This document shows positions 32,700 through 42,573 of a stretch of DNA of 64,000 bases, one piece after another. Source of the stretch: Dermacentor variabilis (lineage: Eukaryota > Arthropoda > Arachnida > Ixodida > Ixodidae); NCBI RefSeq assembly GCF_050947875.1, contig NC_134571.1:224760024-224824023 (forward strand), given 5' to 3'. Under the pieces are notes generated by a model that did no database searches, was not told the origin of the DNA, and worked only from the letters and a program-made list of their open reading frames with translations. The position numbers and the translations under genes are program-made. The stretch's first letter is position 1; every line of letters begins with the position of its first letter.

Positions 32700-34250
32700 A
32701 TTAATTCCAGCATTCAATGAAACTTGGGATGAGCTCGGCGCATACATTCAAAGGTTTGAGCGAGTGACCGGAGACCAAGGGTGGCCTAGCGACAAGTGGG
32801 CCCTGTCTCTGAGTTTTTGCTTAAGAGGAAGCTTTAGCTCGGGCCCAACTCCGACGCGGCCTATTCAAATACATGTAAAACGCAAAAACGTTTTTATGAG
32901 ATAACCCCTGGACAGATTTTGATGAAATTTGTCGCATTTGAAAGAGAAAGTTAAATTCTAGTGACTGTTGGAAGCGGAATTTCGATTTAAGGCTTGAATT
33001 TTCTTAAAACGATTTTCAAATATTTGACCGTTTGAAAAAGAATAGAAGCACGAAGTTTATAAATTCATAGCTCTGCATCAAGAACCGATATCGCGGTTCT
33101 GTAAACGGCATCCATTAGATCATTCAAAGCGGACAAATTCAATATGTCATTTTACATCTTACGTGAATTTGTTACGTTGGTTACAACGGTTTTGCAAAAG
33201 TTGTATTTCTCTATGATTAAATTTTTTTTGTATTCATGTGTAACATATCAATTTTGTCCGCTTCAGATGTACTATTAGATGCAATTCACAGAATTGTATT
33301 ATCATTTTTAGTGGTTAAGTTACAGAGTTGTAAACTTGATAGTTTCGTTTTTTGAAAATTTTCGATTTTTGCCAATTTTTAATAAAAAATTGACGATCTA
33401 ACTCAAAAATTCGAAACCAACAGTCACTAGATTTTAAGTTTGTCTTTTAAATGCAACAAACCTCGTCAAATTTGGTGCAGTGGTTGCCGAGAAAAACGAA
33501 TTCTCCTTTTACATGTATTTAGATAGGAGCACTTGAGCTAAAGCTTCCTCTTAACGTGGGAGGCTCTCACTGTCGTCGGGTGCATGTCCACTGAAGATGC
33601 AACTTATTTTGCTAAGCTTAAGGCAACATTACTCTAGAGGTTCTGATTTATGGAAGAGGGCTATCGAATCAAGTTTTGAGAGGCTAAGCCTGACAATGGC
33701 GAAACAGGTTGCCAATTTGCAGGCAGGTTGCTTGGGTATTTTGATCACTGGCAAGAGTTGGCTAAAACTGAAAAGACATATGACGCCTTGAGAAACAAGG
33801 TTGGTCTCCGAACAATTCTCGCAAAGATGTGACCAGAAGCTTGGCATCTTTCTGAAGGAGCGAGGCTGTATAGGTCTTGACAGTTTGGCAGAAACAGCGG
33901 ATCACTATCTCGAAGTGCAAGGCCTGACAAATCTGGCTAGAGGTCGAGAAGAAAAGGTGTATGTGAAGAGTGGGACGCAAGCTAATGAGCCATCAAGCGG
34001 TCAAGCGAAGCCCCATTGCTTCATATGCAACAAGCGAGGACAGAAGCCGTCAGACTGCTGGTCTAAGACTAGCGGATCTAACGCTGCGTCTGATTGGAAA
34101 GGGAAGAAGCATGGGCGTGGATCGGAAGGCTTTACCAAAAATCTGAAGGACCGCAACGAGGCTTCGTGTTCTCTTTCTGAACCTGGCCAACCAACCGAAG
34201 AAGATAGGCAGCAAGAACAACGCACCCATGCTGTAAACACTGAAGACCGC
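32700..34250 (+). pseudogene. Gypsy 1 gag with SCAN-like region and altered zinc knuckle
   Basis: Gag forms the retrotransposon particle. It starts near 32712 with WDELGAYIQRFERVTGDQGW and is cut after ALSLSFC by the TTAA foldback element. It resumes at about 33555 and reads FSQRCDQKLGIFLKERGCIG and AETADHYLEVQGL (33810-33920), resembling a SCAN/Gmr1-gag oligomerisation region. A knuckle follows, CFICNKRGQKPSDC: the expected Cys-X2-Cys-X4-His-X4-Cys lacks its His. Stops lie in the 33600-33790 part. Confidence 0.75.
32825..33550. mobile_element. Foldback MITE, 726 bp, TTAA target
   Basis: Ends GAGGAAGCTTTAGCTC are a perfect 16-bp inverted repeat. Inverted similarity continues almost to the centre, for example CTAGTGACTGTTGG near 32960 and its complement near 33420, and AAGCGGACAAA near 33130 with its complement near 33255. 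Flanking TTAA (32821-32824 and 33551-33554) suggests piggyBac-type mobilisation. Its absence restores the gag reading at the joint. Confidence 0.85.
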
Positions 34251-34269
34251 TGTGCTGAAAGGATTGGTT

Positions 34270-34892
34270 CAGGTGCGGAAAGCAGCGTTGGGCCAAAACT
34301 ACAAACAGAAGGAATGCCGACAGCAAAAGGGCGTCTAGAAGGGCAACCCGTAACTGTTTTGAGAGATACCGGTTGCGACACTGTCGTAGTAAAACGCCCT
34401 CTTGCGCCAGCCAATAAGTTTACTGGGGAAACGTGCACTGTCTATTTATTAGATAGTTCCCCGCAATGCCTTCCTGAAGCTGAAGTCCAAGTTAAGTGTT
34501 CATTCCTTAAAGGCACTGTGCGTGCCATATGCATGGAGCGTCCATTGTATGATGTTGTTCTGGGCAATGTTAACGATGCTTGCCCCTTTCTCATGTTACC
34601 TGGAGGCACAGATGCGAAGATGGAGCCTACTGCACGATATTGCCAAGAAAATACTGAGGGTGGACTGCAGGACAAGGAGAAAACCTACCCAGTTCTAGAT
34701 ACTACTATAGTTGCTGTATCACATTCCCTTTCAAGAAGGCTGCCAGTAGCCCTTGTAAACCCTCTAGACATCACTGCCGATGCACTGGCAAAGTTGCATA
34801 ATGATGATCGAAGTCTCAGTGGTTGCTTCGCGGACACGGGCAAGACCAAAACCACGCGATCTGCCACTGCACACATTTATACTACTGAATGA
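34270..34892 (+). pseudogene. Gypsy 1 aspartic protease
   Basis: This cuts the Gag-Pol polyprotein. The catalytic triplet is in LRDTGCDTVVVK (about 34360-34395), followed at normal distance by the flap region and YDVVLGNVNDACPFL near 34550. The frame runs on from gag and ends at 34892 after NDDRSLSGCFADTGKTKTT, the linker that leads into the integrase. There is no RT between them. Otherwise open. Confidence 0.8.
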
Positions 34893-36660
34893 TATCCTCT
34901 TCCAGCGTTATAAATCTGCGACAAACAGAGAAATCGAGCAGCTTGTTGTTTCGAGAGATCTTTGGCGTTCTGTCCTGAAGATAGCGCATGAAGGGATCCT
35001 CTCTGGTCATCAAGGGACAAAGGGAATGGCCGACAGGGTCTCAGAAGAATTCTACTGGCCTCGCGTCCAAGCAGATGTCACCCGGTTCGTGAAATCATGC
35101 GACATTTGTCAGAGGACCGTCCCAAAACACCTGGTAGGACGTGCACCTCTTGGAAACATGCCGATAATCCAGCAAGTCGCTATTGATATTATCAGACCAC
35201 TTTCCCCTACTTCCGCTAATGGTAACCGATTTGTTCTTACCATGGTGGACTTCGAGGAAAACGTGAACAAGGCGAAAGCAGGAGCCAACGTTTCGACAAG
35301 TGGACTTGTCTTCTTCAAGGCGATGTATGCTTTCCTCGCCACAGTATATGTAGGTGGGGTTCTTCTAAAGGGGAGAGGGTGTAAAGTGGGAGGGTGCGGC
35401 GACGAGGCAAGGTGTGTTAGCACGTCGAATTGAGAGTAAAGGAATGCTGTGACAAGACCAAGGGCCCCCCCCGGTCCGTCAATGCACGCGTGTTAGCTGG
35501 CGTGTCAAGGGCGTGTGACACGCCGGCTAAAAAAGAAAAAGGAAAGAGGAAAGAAAAAAAAGGGGGGGGGGGCATGCGCCAAGAAATCAAACTAAGTATT
35601 GTTGCCTGTAGTTTGAAATTTAGCATAGCGAATAGACTCTAAAGCTCCCTTTGAAACGTTTATGCCTATTGGTCGCAACGTCTTGAACTTACGGATAAGG
35701 TATGATTCTCTGTATTTTCTTTCTCGTTTCTCTTTCCCCGTGTTTTCCATGGTGGACTTTGCAACACATTACCCAGACGCAGTACTTTTACCAAGCATTG
35801 ACATGGAAAGGATTGCTGAGGCATTGCAGGTGATGTTTTCCCGCATTGGAATCTGCCGGGAAATAGTTACTGACCGAGGTACACAATTCACCTCACAACT
35901 CACAAAAGAGCTAAGCCGGCTGCTTTCCTTTGAATGATTACCCACTACTCCATACCATCCAATAGCAAATGGTTTGGTGGAACATTTTAATGGAACATTG
36001 AAACAAATTATTTGGCGAATGTGTCAAGAAAGCCCCAAAAACTGGGATCCATACTTGGCACCACTGCTTTTCACGTACAGAGAAGTCCCACAGACAAGCT
36101 AGGGTGTCTCACCTTTTGATCTCCTTTATAGCTGTTACGTACGAGGACTGATGACCATCTTGAAGGAGCTTTGGTCAAGGAAACACTTGGATGAAGAGAC
36201 CAAAACGACATACGACTACGTAGTAGAGCTGCAAAACCGGCTGCAGCAGGCATGTCAACTAGCCCATGAGGAGGTTCGAAAACTGAGTTACACAAAAACA
36301 ATATTATGATCGCAAGGCAAAGGTGCGCCGCATTGCCGTGGGCGGCAAAGTGTTAGTGTTGCTACCATCCAAAAACAACAAGTTAATCCTAAAGTGGAAG
36401 TGACCGTTTACCATTCTGGAGAAAAGAAGCGACCTTGATTACATCGTCGACTTGGGCACGCGAATAAGTGCATTTCATGTAAACATGCTTAAAAAATATG
36501 AGGAAAAATATCCCTTTCTGTCAGCTGATTGCCAAGCCGCAGTAGCTGTCAACACTCGGGAAGAGGAAAGGAACAACCTGACAGCTCGTCACAAGCAACA
36601 TACAGTGCAAGTTAATTCCACACATTCCCTAAAGTCCTCAAACACGATGCATTGGTAAGT
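34890..36660 (+). pseudogene. Gypsy 1 integrase, interrupted
   Basis: It inserts the cDNA. An HHCC zinc domain (KIAHEGILSGHQGTKG ... SCDICQRT) precedes the core: IDIIRPLSPTS holds the first Asp. A 494-bp insertion splits the codons after LTMVDF. The core resumes with ATHYPDAV, IVTDRGTQFTS (second Asp) and NGLVEHFNGTL (Glu). A stop ends the exact frame at 35935-35937 after LSFE, and other stops and shifts follow to about 36660, where NMLKKYEEKYPF marks the end of the integrase C-terminal domain. Confidence 0.85.
35253..35746 (-). mobile_element. Penelope-type tail insertion with hammerhead-like motif 1
   Basis: Perfect 13-bp duplication CCATGGTGGACTT (35240-35252 and 35747-35759) in the integrase gene. 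On the minus strand at 35319-35290 a stem (GACAAG-TCCA-CTTGTC) is followed by GAAAC and preceded by CTTGAAGAA, close to the hammerhead core CTGATGA-stem II-GAAAC. Penelope-like elements are known to carry hammerhead motifs near their ends. Also present: a 13-bp hairpin AGCTGGCGTGTCA with one mismatch near 35494 and a poly-G tract. No coding domain. Confidence 0.65.
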
Positions 36661-36740
36661 AAGTTCAAAATATTTACATTGAGCACACCGGCGTCGCTGC
36701 TTTTGATAAAAAGTTGTTGGGCCTGCCAGTGCATTGTGGA

Positions 36741-37269
36741 CTTATTTATTTATTTATTTAAAACAGGCCCAAAAGGCATTGTGTAAGGGGGGCTTTAGTT
36801 ATTACAATGAATGTACAAGCAAACTAGTAAGGAATAGAGTTACGAAGCAGGTGAACATCAAAATGCAAACATGGTTCCAATGCAGGTGAACAAAATAAAA
36901 AGAAACAAAGAAAAAAGATGTAACATAACAAAATACATTTGTGAAATAAGCAGTAAAAGACCGTTTGAGTGCAAGTGAAGAAGAAAATGCAACACATCAC
37001 AAAATAAACAAATTAACTTAAGCAACTAATCCATGATACAGCGCTATTGCAAAAAATGCACCTGAAGCTTGCAACGAAACAAATTCAGGTTATTATCAAA
37101 GGCAATATCATCGGGAAGATCATTCCACGTGTGGATGGCTTGTGGTGCTGATGCGTTAAAAGCGTTTGTGTTACCGAAGATGCACGTGAAGCTGAGGTAG
37201 GGGCTGTTCAAGGTGTAACGGGGTTATTTTATTGCTTAGATGTACTTGTGAAACCGGTGTAGGAGAGAC
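36741..37269 (-). pseudogene. CR1-like LINE, part 3: C-terminus and 3' tail
   Basis: On the minus strand this gives MSLLHRFHKYI, NAFNASAPQAIHTWNDLP and NLNLFRCKLQVHF, the usual end of a CR1/Jockey-type ORF2. The 3' tail (AAAT)n lies at 36741-36757, reading TTTATTTATTTATTTA on the plus strand. It continues the LINE from 42574-43947 across the nested Gypsy element 2. Confidence 0.8.
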
Positions 37270-37493
37270 ATATTGTCACAGTCTGTAATGTGGGAAGAGG
37301 AGGACGATGATGGTGGCCTTGGAGACGAAGAAGAAGAGTTTGGCATTATCGCTGCTCTACGCTGGTTGGCACAGCCATTAAAAGCCATCTGTAGACAGAC
37401 GCACGCTTCTTCCTTCCTGTAACATCATTGGTGAACGTGCAGGGTGATCACTTGCGCAAGACGGAGCTCCACAGTGGACGTAACCTGGCCGCC

Positions 37494-38498
37494 ATGTCAT
37501 CCAAAGGAGAGAGTTCAACCACGGCCCCGTCGTCGCCACCGATGGTCATCCTGGCCCAGCCTCGCGACCCTGGCATGTTTTCCGGGATCGACAACGTTGA
37601 CATAGATGACTGGTCGCACAAGTACGAATGGGTCAGTGCACACAACAGGTGGGATAACACGCTTATGCTGGCCAATATAATATTCTACCTCAAGAAAACA
37701 GCACGAGTCTGGTTCGAAACACATGAAGAAATTACGAGTTGGGACTAGTGCAAACAGAAGCTTAGAGATTTGTTCGGCAAGCCCTTCGGCCGCCAACATG
37801 CTACGAAGAAGGACCTTGGGACCCGTGTACAGACGTTCACTGAATCTTACGTGGCGTATATCCAGGATGTCCTCGCTCTTTGCCGCAAAGTGGATAACAA
37901 TATGGCAGAGGCAGACGAGGTCAGCCATGTCTTAAAAGGCATCGTGGACGACGCGTTTAACCTGCTTGTTTACAAGAATATAACAACGGTCAATGAGATC
38001 ATGAACGAATGTCGCCGCTTTGAAGACTCGAAGAGTTGCTGCATAGTTTAACAGTTTACGCGTCTACCTAATACCGCAGCTTCATCGATGTATGAAGATG
38101 GTTGTCCATTGCGTGAGCCCACCTCCTGCGAGAACGTCGTACGTATCATTCGGCGAGAAATCGAAGCAGCGTCTCCTGCCACGCCAGTGACGCGGTGCTT
38201 TGACGATTCCCGGCCGCTTGTGTCTCTCATTCAGTCGGTCATTCGCCAAGAACTTGCCAATGTGGGTCTTCCGTCCATCTGCTCCGCCAGCCGTCCTGAC
38301 TTTGCTTCGTCTGCTGCCTCTGCCCCTGTTCACCGGAGCCAATATTCGAGCTATCGCAACCCGGCCGAATGGCGTCACGTGACGATAGACCCATCTGCTT
38401 TTACTGTGGATGTGTGGGCCACATCTGTTCCCACTGTCGAAGTTCCTGACCAGCCCACTCTCGACCAAGCTTTCCCACCTACCGCCGCTCCCCACTGA
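37494..38498 (+). pseudogene. Gypsy 2 gag
   Basis: Start chosen at 37494 (MSSKGESS). Gag core: FSGIDNVDIDDWSHKYEWV, NIIFYLKKTARVWFETHEE, then TGA at 37746 where a Trp-type codon is expected. Continuing, DLGTRVQTFTESYVAYIQDV, NEIMNECRRFEDSK, a frameshift, then RRIIREIE-type and AAPTAPH-like Pro/Ser-rich text. The zinc knuckle is not recoverable in one frame. Confidence 0.75.
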
Positions 38499-38599
38499 AT
38501 CCTCGCCCGCCATCACTCTCCACCGAGGTTGAAGACGCACTTGACAACGCTCGAGCTACCGTGACCAGCCGCTCGCCATCACCACATAGTCGCCGCTCC

Positions 38600-39326
38600 C
38601 GTTCGCCCCAGCTGCGTTGCTCTCCATCCCCAGCTTACCGTCGCCGCTCTCCGACGGGAAACTAACTGGGGCAGCTCCTGGAGGTGACGCTGCTCTAGAA
38701 CCCTGGCCTGAAATTCCTCTGCTGACCCTGCCTACTAATCGGAACCTTCTGGACGTGGACGTGGATTGTTTGCCCGTTACAGCATTCATCGACACTGGAG
38801 CCCAAATTTCCATCATGAGTGCGGAGCTTCGAACGCGCTTGAAGAAAGTACTTCTGCTCCGACTCAACTGCTCCAGGTCGCCGACGGTGGAACTCCGGCT
38901 CTGCTTGGAATGTGTACTGCTCGTGTCAGTGTCGCCGGTTGCCACACGTTCGTTTTGTTTGGTGCGCTTGAACGTTGCCCTCACAATGTTATCCTCGTAC
39001 TCGACTTTTTGGTCGCCCATTCTGCTCTGATTGACTGTTCCGCCTGTGTTGTACAACTTGACCTACCCCTAGCTGTTCCCGTTGACCTTCCTGCTCAAAC
39101 TCCAACTCAGCTTTGTTCAGCGGATTTTATACGCCTGCCATCTCTTGCAACAACCCGCATTGCTGTCTTAGCCTGCCCACCTGACGGAGACTATGTCCTT
39201 ACTCCCGCAACTTCAGTCCTGCTTTCTCACAATGTCTCCATCCTGCACACCATCGTTTCTGTTGCAGACAATCAGACATGTCTTCCCATCCTAAATTTTG
39301 GACAGTGCCCACAAGTACTTCCTTGA
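38600..39326 (+). pseudogene. Gypsy 2 aspartic protease
   Basis: Catalytic motif AFIDTGAQISIMSAELR at about 38785-38833, and the typical upstream NLLDVDVDCLPV. The frame then shifts, and the LRCPHNVILVLDFLVAHSAL-type segment (ILGLDFL in relatives) continues in another frame to about 39326. Broken by at least one frameshift. Confidence 0.75.
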
Positions 39327-39329
39327 GGC

Positions 39330-41153
39330 ATGTCTCTTGCCACGTTGTCACCGTCGCACGAGTGCCACATTTCCGCTCTATCTGTTGCGGCTTCTGCATC
39401 AGCCCCGACCGACGACTTTACAAAGATGATTGCACCAGACCTCTCGACCCAACAAGCCGCAGAGCTCCGTTGTCTCCTCGAGTCCTACTCCGACATTTTC
39501 AACCTGAACGATCGCCCTTTGTGTCAAACTACGGTCGCGAAGCATCGTATAAATACCGGCGATGCAGCACCTGTTCGCCGACGCCCATACCAGGTGTCGC
39601 CCTCTGAGCGACAAGTTATCCAGAGCGAGGTTGACAAGATGCTTGCCAAAGGGATCATTGAACACTCTTGCAGCCCGTGGGCATCCCCTGTTGTTCTTGT
39701 CAAAAAGAAGGATAACAGCTGGCGATTCTGCGTTGATTATCGTCATCTAAATATGATCACCAAGAAAGATGTATATCCACTTCCCTGCATTGACGATGCT
39801 TTGAATTGTCTCCACGGTGCCACTCATTTTTCATCTATAGACCTTCGCTCTGGATATTGGCAAATTGCCGGGGATGAAATGAACCGTGAAAAGACTGCAT
39901 TCGTCACACCAGATGGCCTATATCAGTTCCGGGTAATGCCTTTTGGCTTGTGCAATGCCCCAACGACCCTTGAACGGATGATGGACATGCTCTTGCATGG
40001 TTTGAAATGGTCCATCTGTTTGTGCCACTTGGATGACGTCATCGTGTTCTCTTCAACTTTTGCGACTCATCTTGAAAGACTTTCATCTGTTTCTGTTTTT
40101 CGCACCGCTGGCTTGCAGCTCAACTCGTCCAAGTGCCACTTCGGTTACCGCCAAATAACCATGCTCGGACACCTCGTCGATTCTTCAGGCATTCGTCCCG
40201 ACCCCGCAAAAGTTCATGCTATGCAGAATTTCCCCGTACCAACTTGTGCCAAAGATGTTCGCAGCTTTATTGGCGTTTGCTCTTACTTCCGCAGGTTTGT
40301 GGAAAATTTTGGCCATGTGGCCCGTCCTCTGACTGACCTCCTGAAGAAAGATGTTCCTTTCTTTTGGGGCTCTGAACAAGCGTCTGCTTTCTCGCAGTTC
40401 ATCACACTGCTCACCACACCTCCTGTTCTCACCCATTTTGACGCCTCCGCTTCGACAGAAATCCGCACTGAGGCCAGTGGCTACGGCATCGGTGCAGTTC
40501 TAGCTCAACGCCAATGTGGGCACGACCGCATCATCGCTTACGCCAGCCGTCTCCTCTCTCCCGCAGAGTACAATTACTCGATTACCGAGCGCGAGGGTCT
40601 CGCCCTCATTTGGGCGGTGGGCAAGTTCTGACCCTACATGTATGGTCGACCATTTACAGTTACAACCGACCACCACGCCCTTTGTTGGCTGTCCTCCCTC
40701 AAGGATCCCACCGGACACCTCGGTCACTGGGCCTTAAGGCTGCAGGAATACACATACACTGTGGTCTACAAGTCGGGTCGTCTACATCAGGACGCTGACT
40801 GCCTGTCTCGTCATCCCGTCGATGTACCGGACGGTTTAGTGGATGTTGCACCGATCTGCGTTCTTTCGCTCTCTGCCTTGCAAGACATTGGCGCTGAACA
40901 ACGACGCGATGAGTCGTTACGCCCCATTATCGAACGCCTGCTCTCTGATCCATCTGACCCATCTCTTCACATGTTCGTACTACAAGATGGCATCCTGTAT
41001 CGCTGCAACATGCACCCCGACGGGCCCGAGCTCCTAACCCTCATTCCGTCTCATCTGCAACAGATTGTACTGCAGCAACTGCACGACGTTCGCACAGCTG
41101 GACACCTTGGCGTCACGCGGACCTATGACCGAATTCGGCGACGGTTTTTCTGA
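39330..41153 (+). pseudogene. Gypsy 2 reverse transcriptase and RNase H
   Basis: RT order: VSPSERQVIQSEVDKML, PWASPVVLVKKKDNSWRFC, SSIDLRSGYWQI (first Asp), FRVMPFGLCNAPTT, and the active-site box as CHLDDVIVFS, where relatives have Tyr-Leu-Asp-Asp, so the first box residue is His. RNase H: the first motif reads FDASASTEIRTEASGYGIGA, where an Asp is expected at the Glu-Ala position; TEREGLALIWAV and FTVTTDHHALCWL follow. A TGA at 40629-40631 (KF-stop-PYMYGR) interrupts RNase H, consistent with CGA-to-TGA decay. The linker zinc-domain start HLGVTRTYDRIRRRFF ends in another TGA (41151-41153). Confidence 0.9.
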
Positions 41154-41159
41154 CCCCCG

Positions 41160-42397
41160 TCTCAGCCGCGCTATGTTGCCGCGTGTGAGTCGTGTCAATG
41201 CCGGAAAAGACCAGCTGTGCCTCCTGCCGGACTGCTGCAGCCTTTGGATATACCGGCCGACCCTTTCTTTCACATTGGCGTTGATCCTCTCGGACCATTC
41301 CCTATATCAAATGACGGAAATAGGTGGATTGCTGTCGCTACGGACTATACAACTCGCTATGCCATTACTAGAGCCCTACCGACCAGCTGCGCCACAGACG
41401 TCGCTGATTTCTTGCTTCACGACGTTATCTTGCACCACGGTGCACCTCGTCAACTTCTCGCCGATCGCGGCAGATACTTTCTTGCCAAAGTCATAGACGA
41501 CCTATTTCGATCATGTGCTACTAAACACAAACTTACTACCGCTTACCATCCTCAAACTAACGGTCTTACCGAATGCCTGAACCACGCATTGACTGACATG
41601 TTAGCAATGTATGTTTCCTCCGATCATCGCGACTGGGACATTGCTCTACTATTTGTCACGTCCTCCGACAATTCCTCGCGCCACGACACAGCTGGCCATT
41701 CACCATTCTATCTCCTCTTCGGCCGTGAGCCGACTTTGCCTTTCGAGACTCTCCTTTCGACCACACTCAACTCGCCGACAGAGTACACTCAGGATGTCAT
41801 AGCCACAGCGACCCAAGCACGCCAGATTGCCCGCATTCGTCTTTTCTTCACAGACACGCCAGAAGTGCCTGGTTGAATAAACGTACACTCACCAACTGCA
41901 AAAATTCAAAACACAGATTGATGTTTCGGCGCCCAATACGGGTGCCTTGTTCACAATGAACGAATGCATGATGTTCTTTATTATATACGCATCGGAAGAC
42001 GTAATGCGCTTGCATACTACTCAGGGAGGGGTCCCCGTGTCCGGTTTATCGTGCTAGTAGTAGATTGCATGCAGAATGATTCAAGGAGCAATCGGGATGA
42101 TAATTTTTTCTCTCTTTCGATGATACAGGCCAGAAATGCCGTTACGACCAGCACCATCAGGATGTGCACTACGAACCAGGTGCTCTTGTGCTAGTTTGGT
42201 ATCCAACTCTGCTTGTTGGTCTTTCAGAGAAATTCCTCTCGCGGTACTATGGCCCTTACCGCATCCTTCGCCAGGTGACCCCTGTCACATATGAAGTGTC
42301 TCTGCTGGATGCCACGGTGCCTTCACCTTTCTCTGACATCATCCACGTCAGCCGCCTCAAACCCTACCTTTCTCAGACCGATGAGCCGCACCAGTAA
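41160..42397 (+). pseudogene. Gypsy 2 integrase
   Basis: CESCQ and the core GVDPLGPFPIS (first Asp), LLADRGRYFLAK (second Asp), GLTECLNHALTD (Glu) lie at about 41190-41600. After the 259-bp insertion (41870-42128) the C-terminal domain continues: YEPGALVLVWYPT, KFLSRYYGPYRIL and IIHVSRLKPYL, ending near 42397 just before the right LTR. The catalytic triad is intact, but the insertion and an upstream stop disable it. Confidence 0.85.
41870..42128 (-). mobile_element. Penelope-type tail insertion with hammerhead-like motif 2
   Basis: Duplication GCCAGAAGTGCC (41858-41869) against GCCAGAAATGCC (42129-42140), one mismatch in 12. On the minus strand near 41955-41920, a stem GGCACCC-GTATT-GGGCGCC is followed by GAAAC, with TGAACAA before it where the hammerhead core CTGATGA is expected. 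The motif is a relative of the one at 35290-35319 but the core is decayed. No coding domain. Confidence 0.6.
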
Positions 42398-42573
42398 GAT
42401 GCTTTTGCTGACTGGGGTGATCTCACAGTCGGTAATGTGGGAAGAGGACGACGATGATGGTGGCCTTGGAGACGACAAAGAAGAGTTTAGCAGTATCTCT
42501 GCTCTATGCTATCTCTGCTCTATTAAAAGCCATCTGTAAATAGACGCACGCTTCTTCCTTCCCATAACAATAT

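Larger units (their letters stand above)
32690..36660 (+). mobile_element. Gypsy/Ty3 element 1, Gmr1-like domain order, no LTRs found
   Basis: It holds gag with a SCAN-like segment, a zinc knuckle, an aspartic protease, then directly an integrase, with no reverse transcriptase between protease and integrase. That order is known from Gmr1-type Gypsy elements, where the RT follows the integrase. The RT would lie after about 36600, but similarity stops there and the CR1 LINE 3' tail begins at 36741. Two foreign insertions interrupt it (32825-33550 and 35253-35746). Confidence 0.75.
37274..42569 (+). mobile_element. Gypsy/Ty3 element 2, complete with LTRs
   Basis: The two LTRs are about 151 bp (37274-37424, and about 42418-42569), sharing CAGTCKGTAATGTGGGAAGAG, GATGATGGTGGCCTTGGAG and TAAAAGCCATCTGTA. 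A 4-bp duplication ATAT (37270-37273 and 42570-42573) flanks it. Directly after the left LTR, TTGGTGAACGTGCAGGG is the probable tRNA primer-binding site. Gag, protease, RT, RNase H and integrase follow in the usual Ty3 order. LTRs differ at many positions, so the insertion is not recent. One nested insertion at 41870-42128. Confidence 0.9.

Noticed and set aside
35430..35642. 70-codon plus-strand frame with Lys-rich run
   Set aside because: It lies in the Penelope-type insertion; the Lys run is a simple A/G tract, with no domain.
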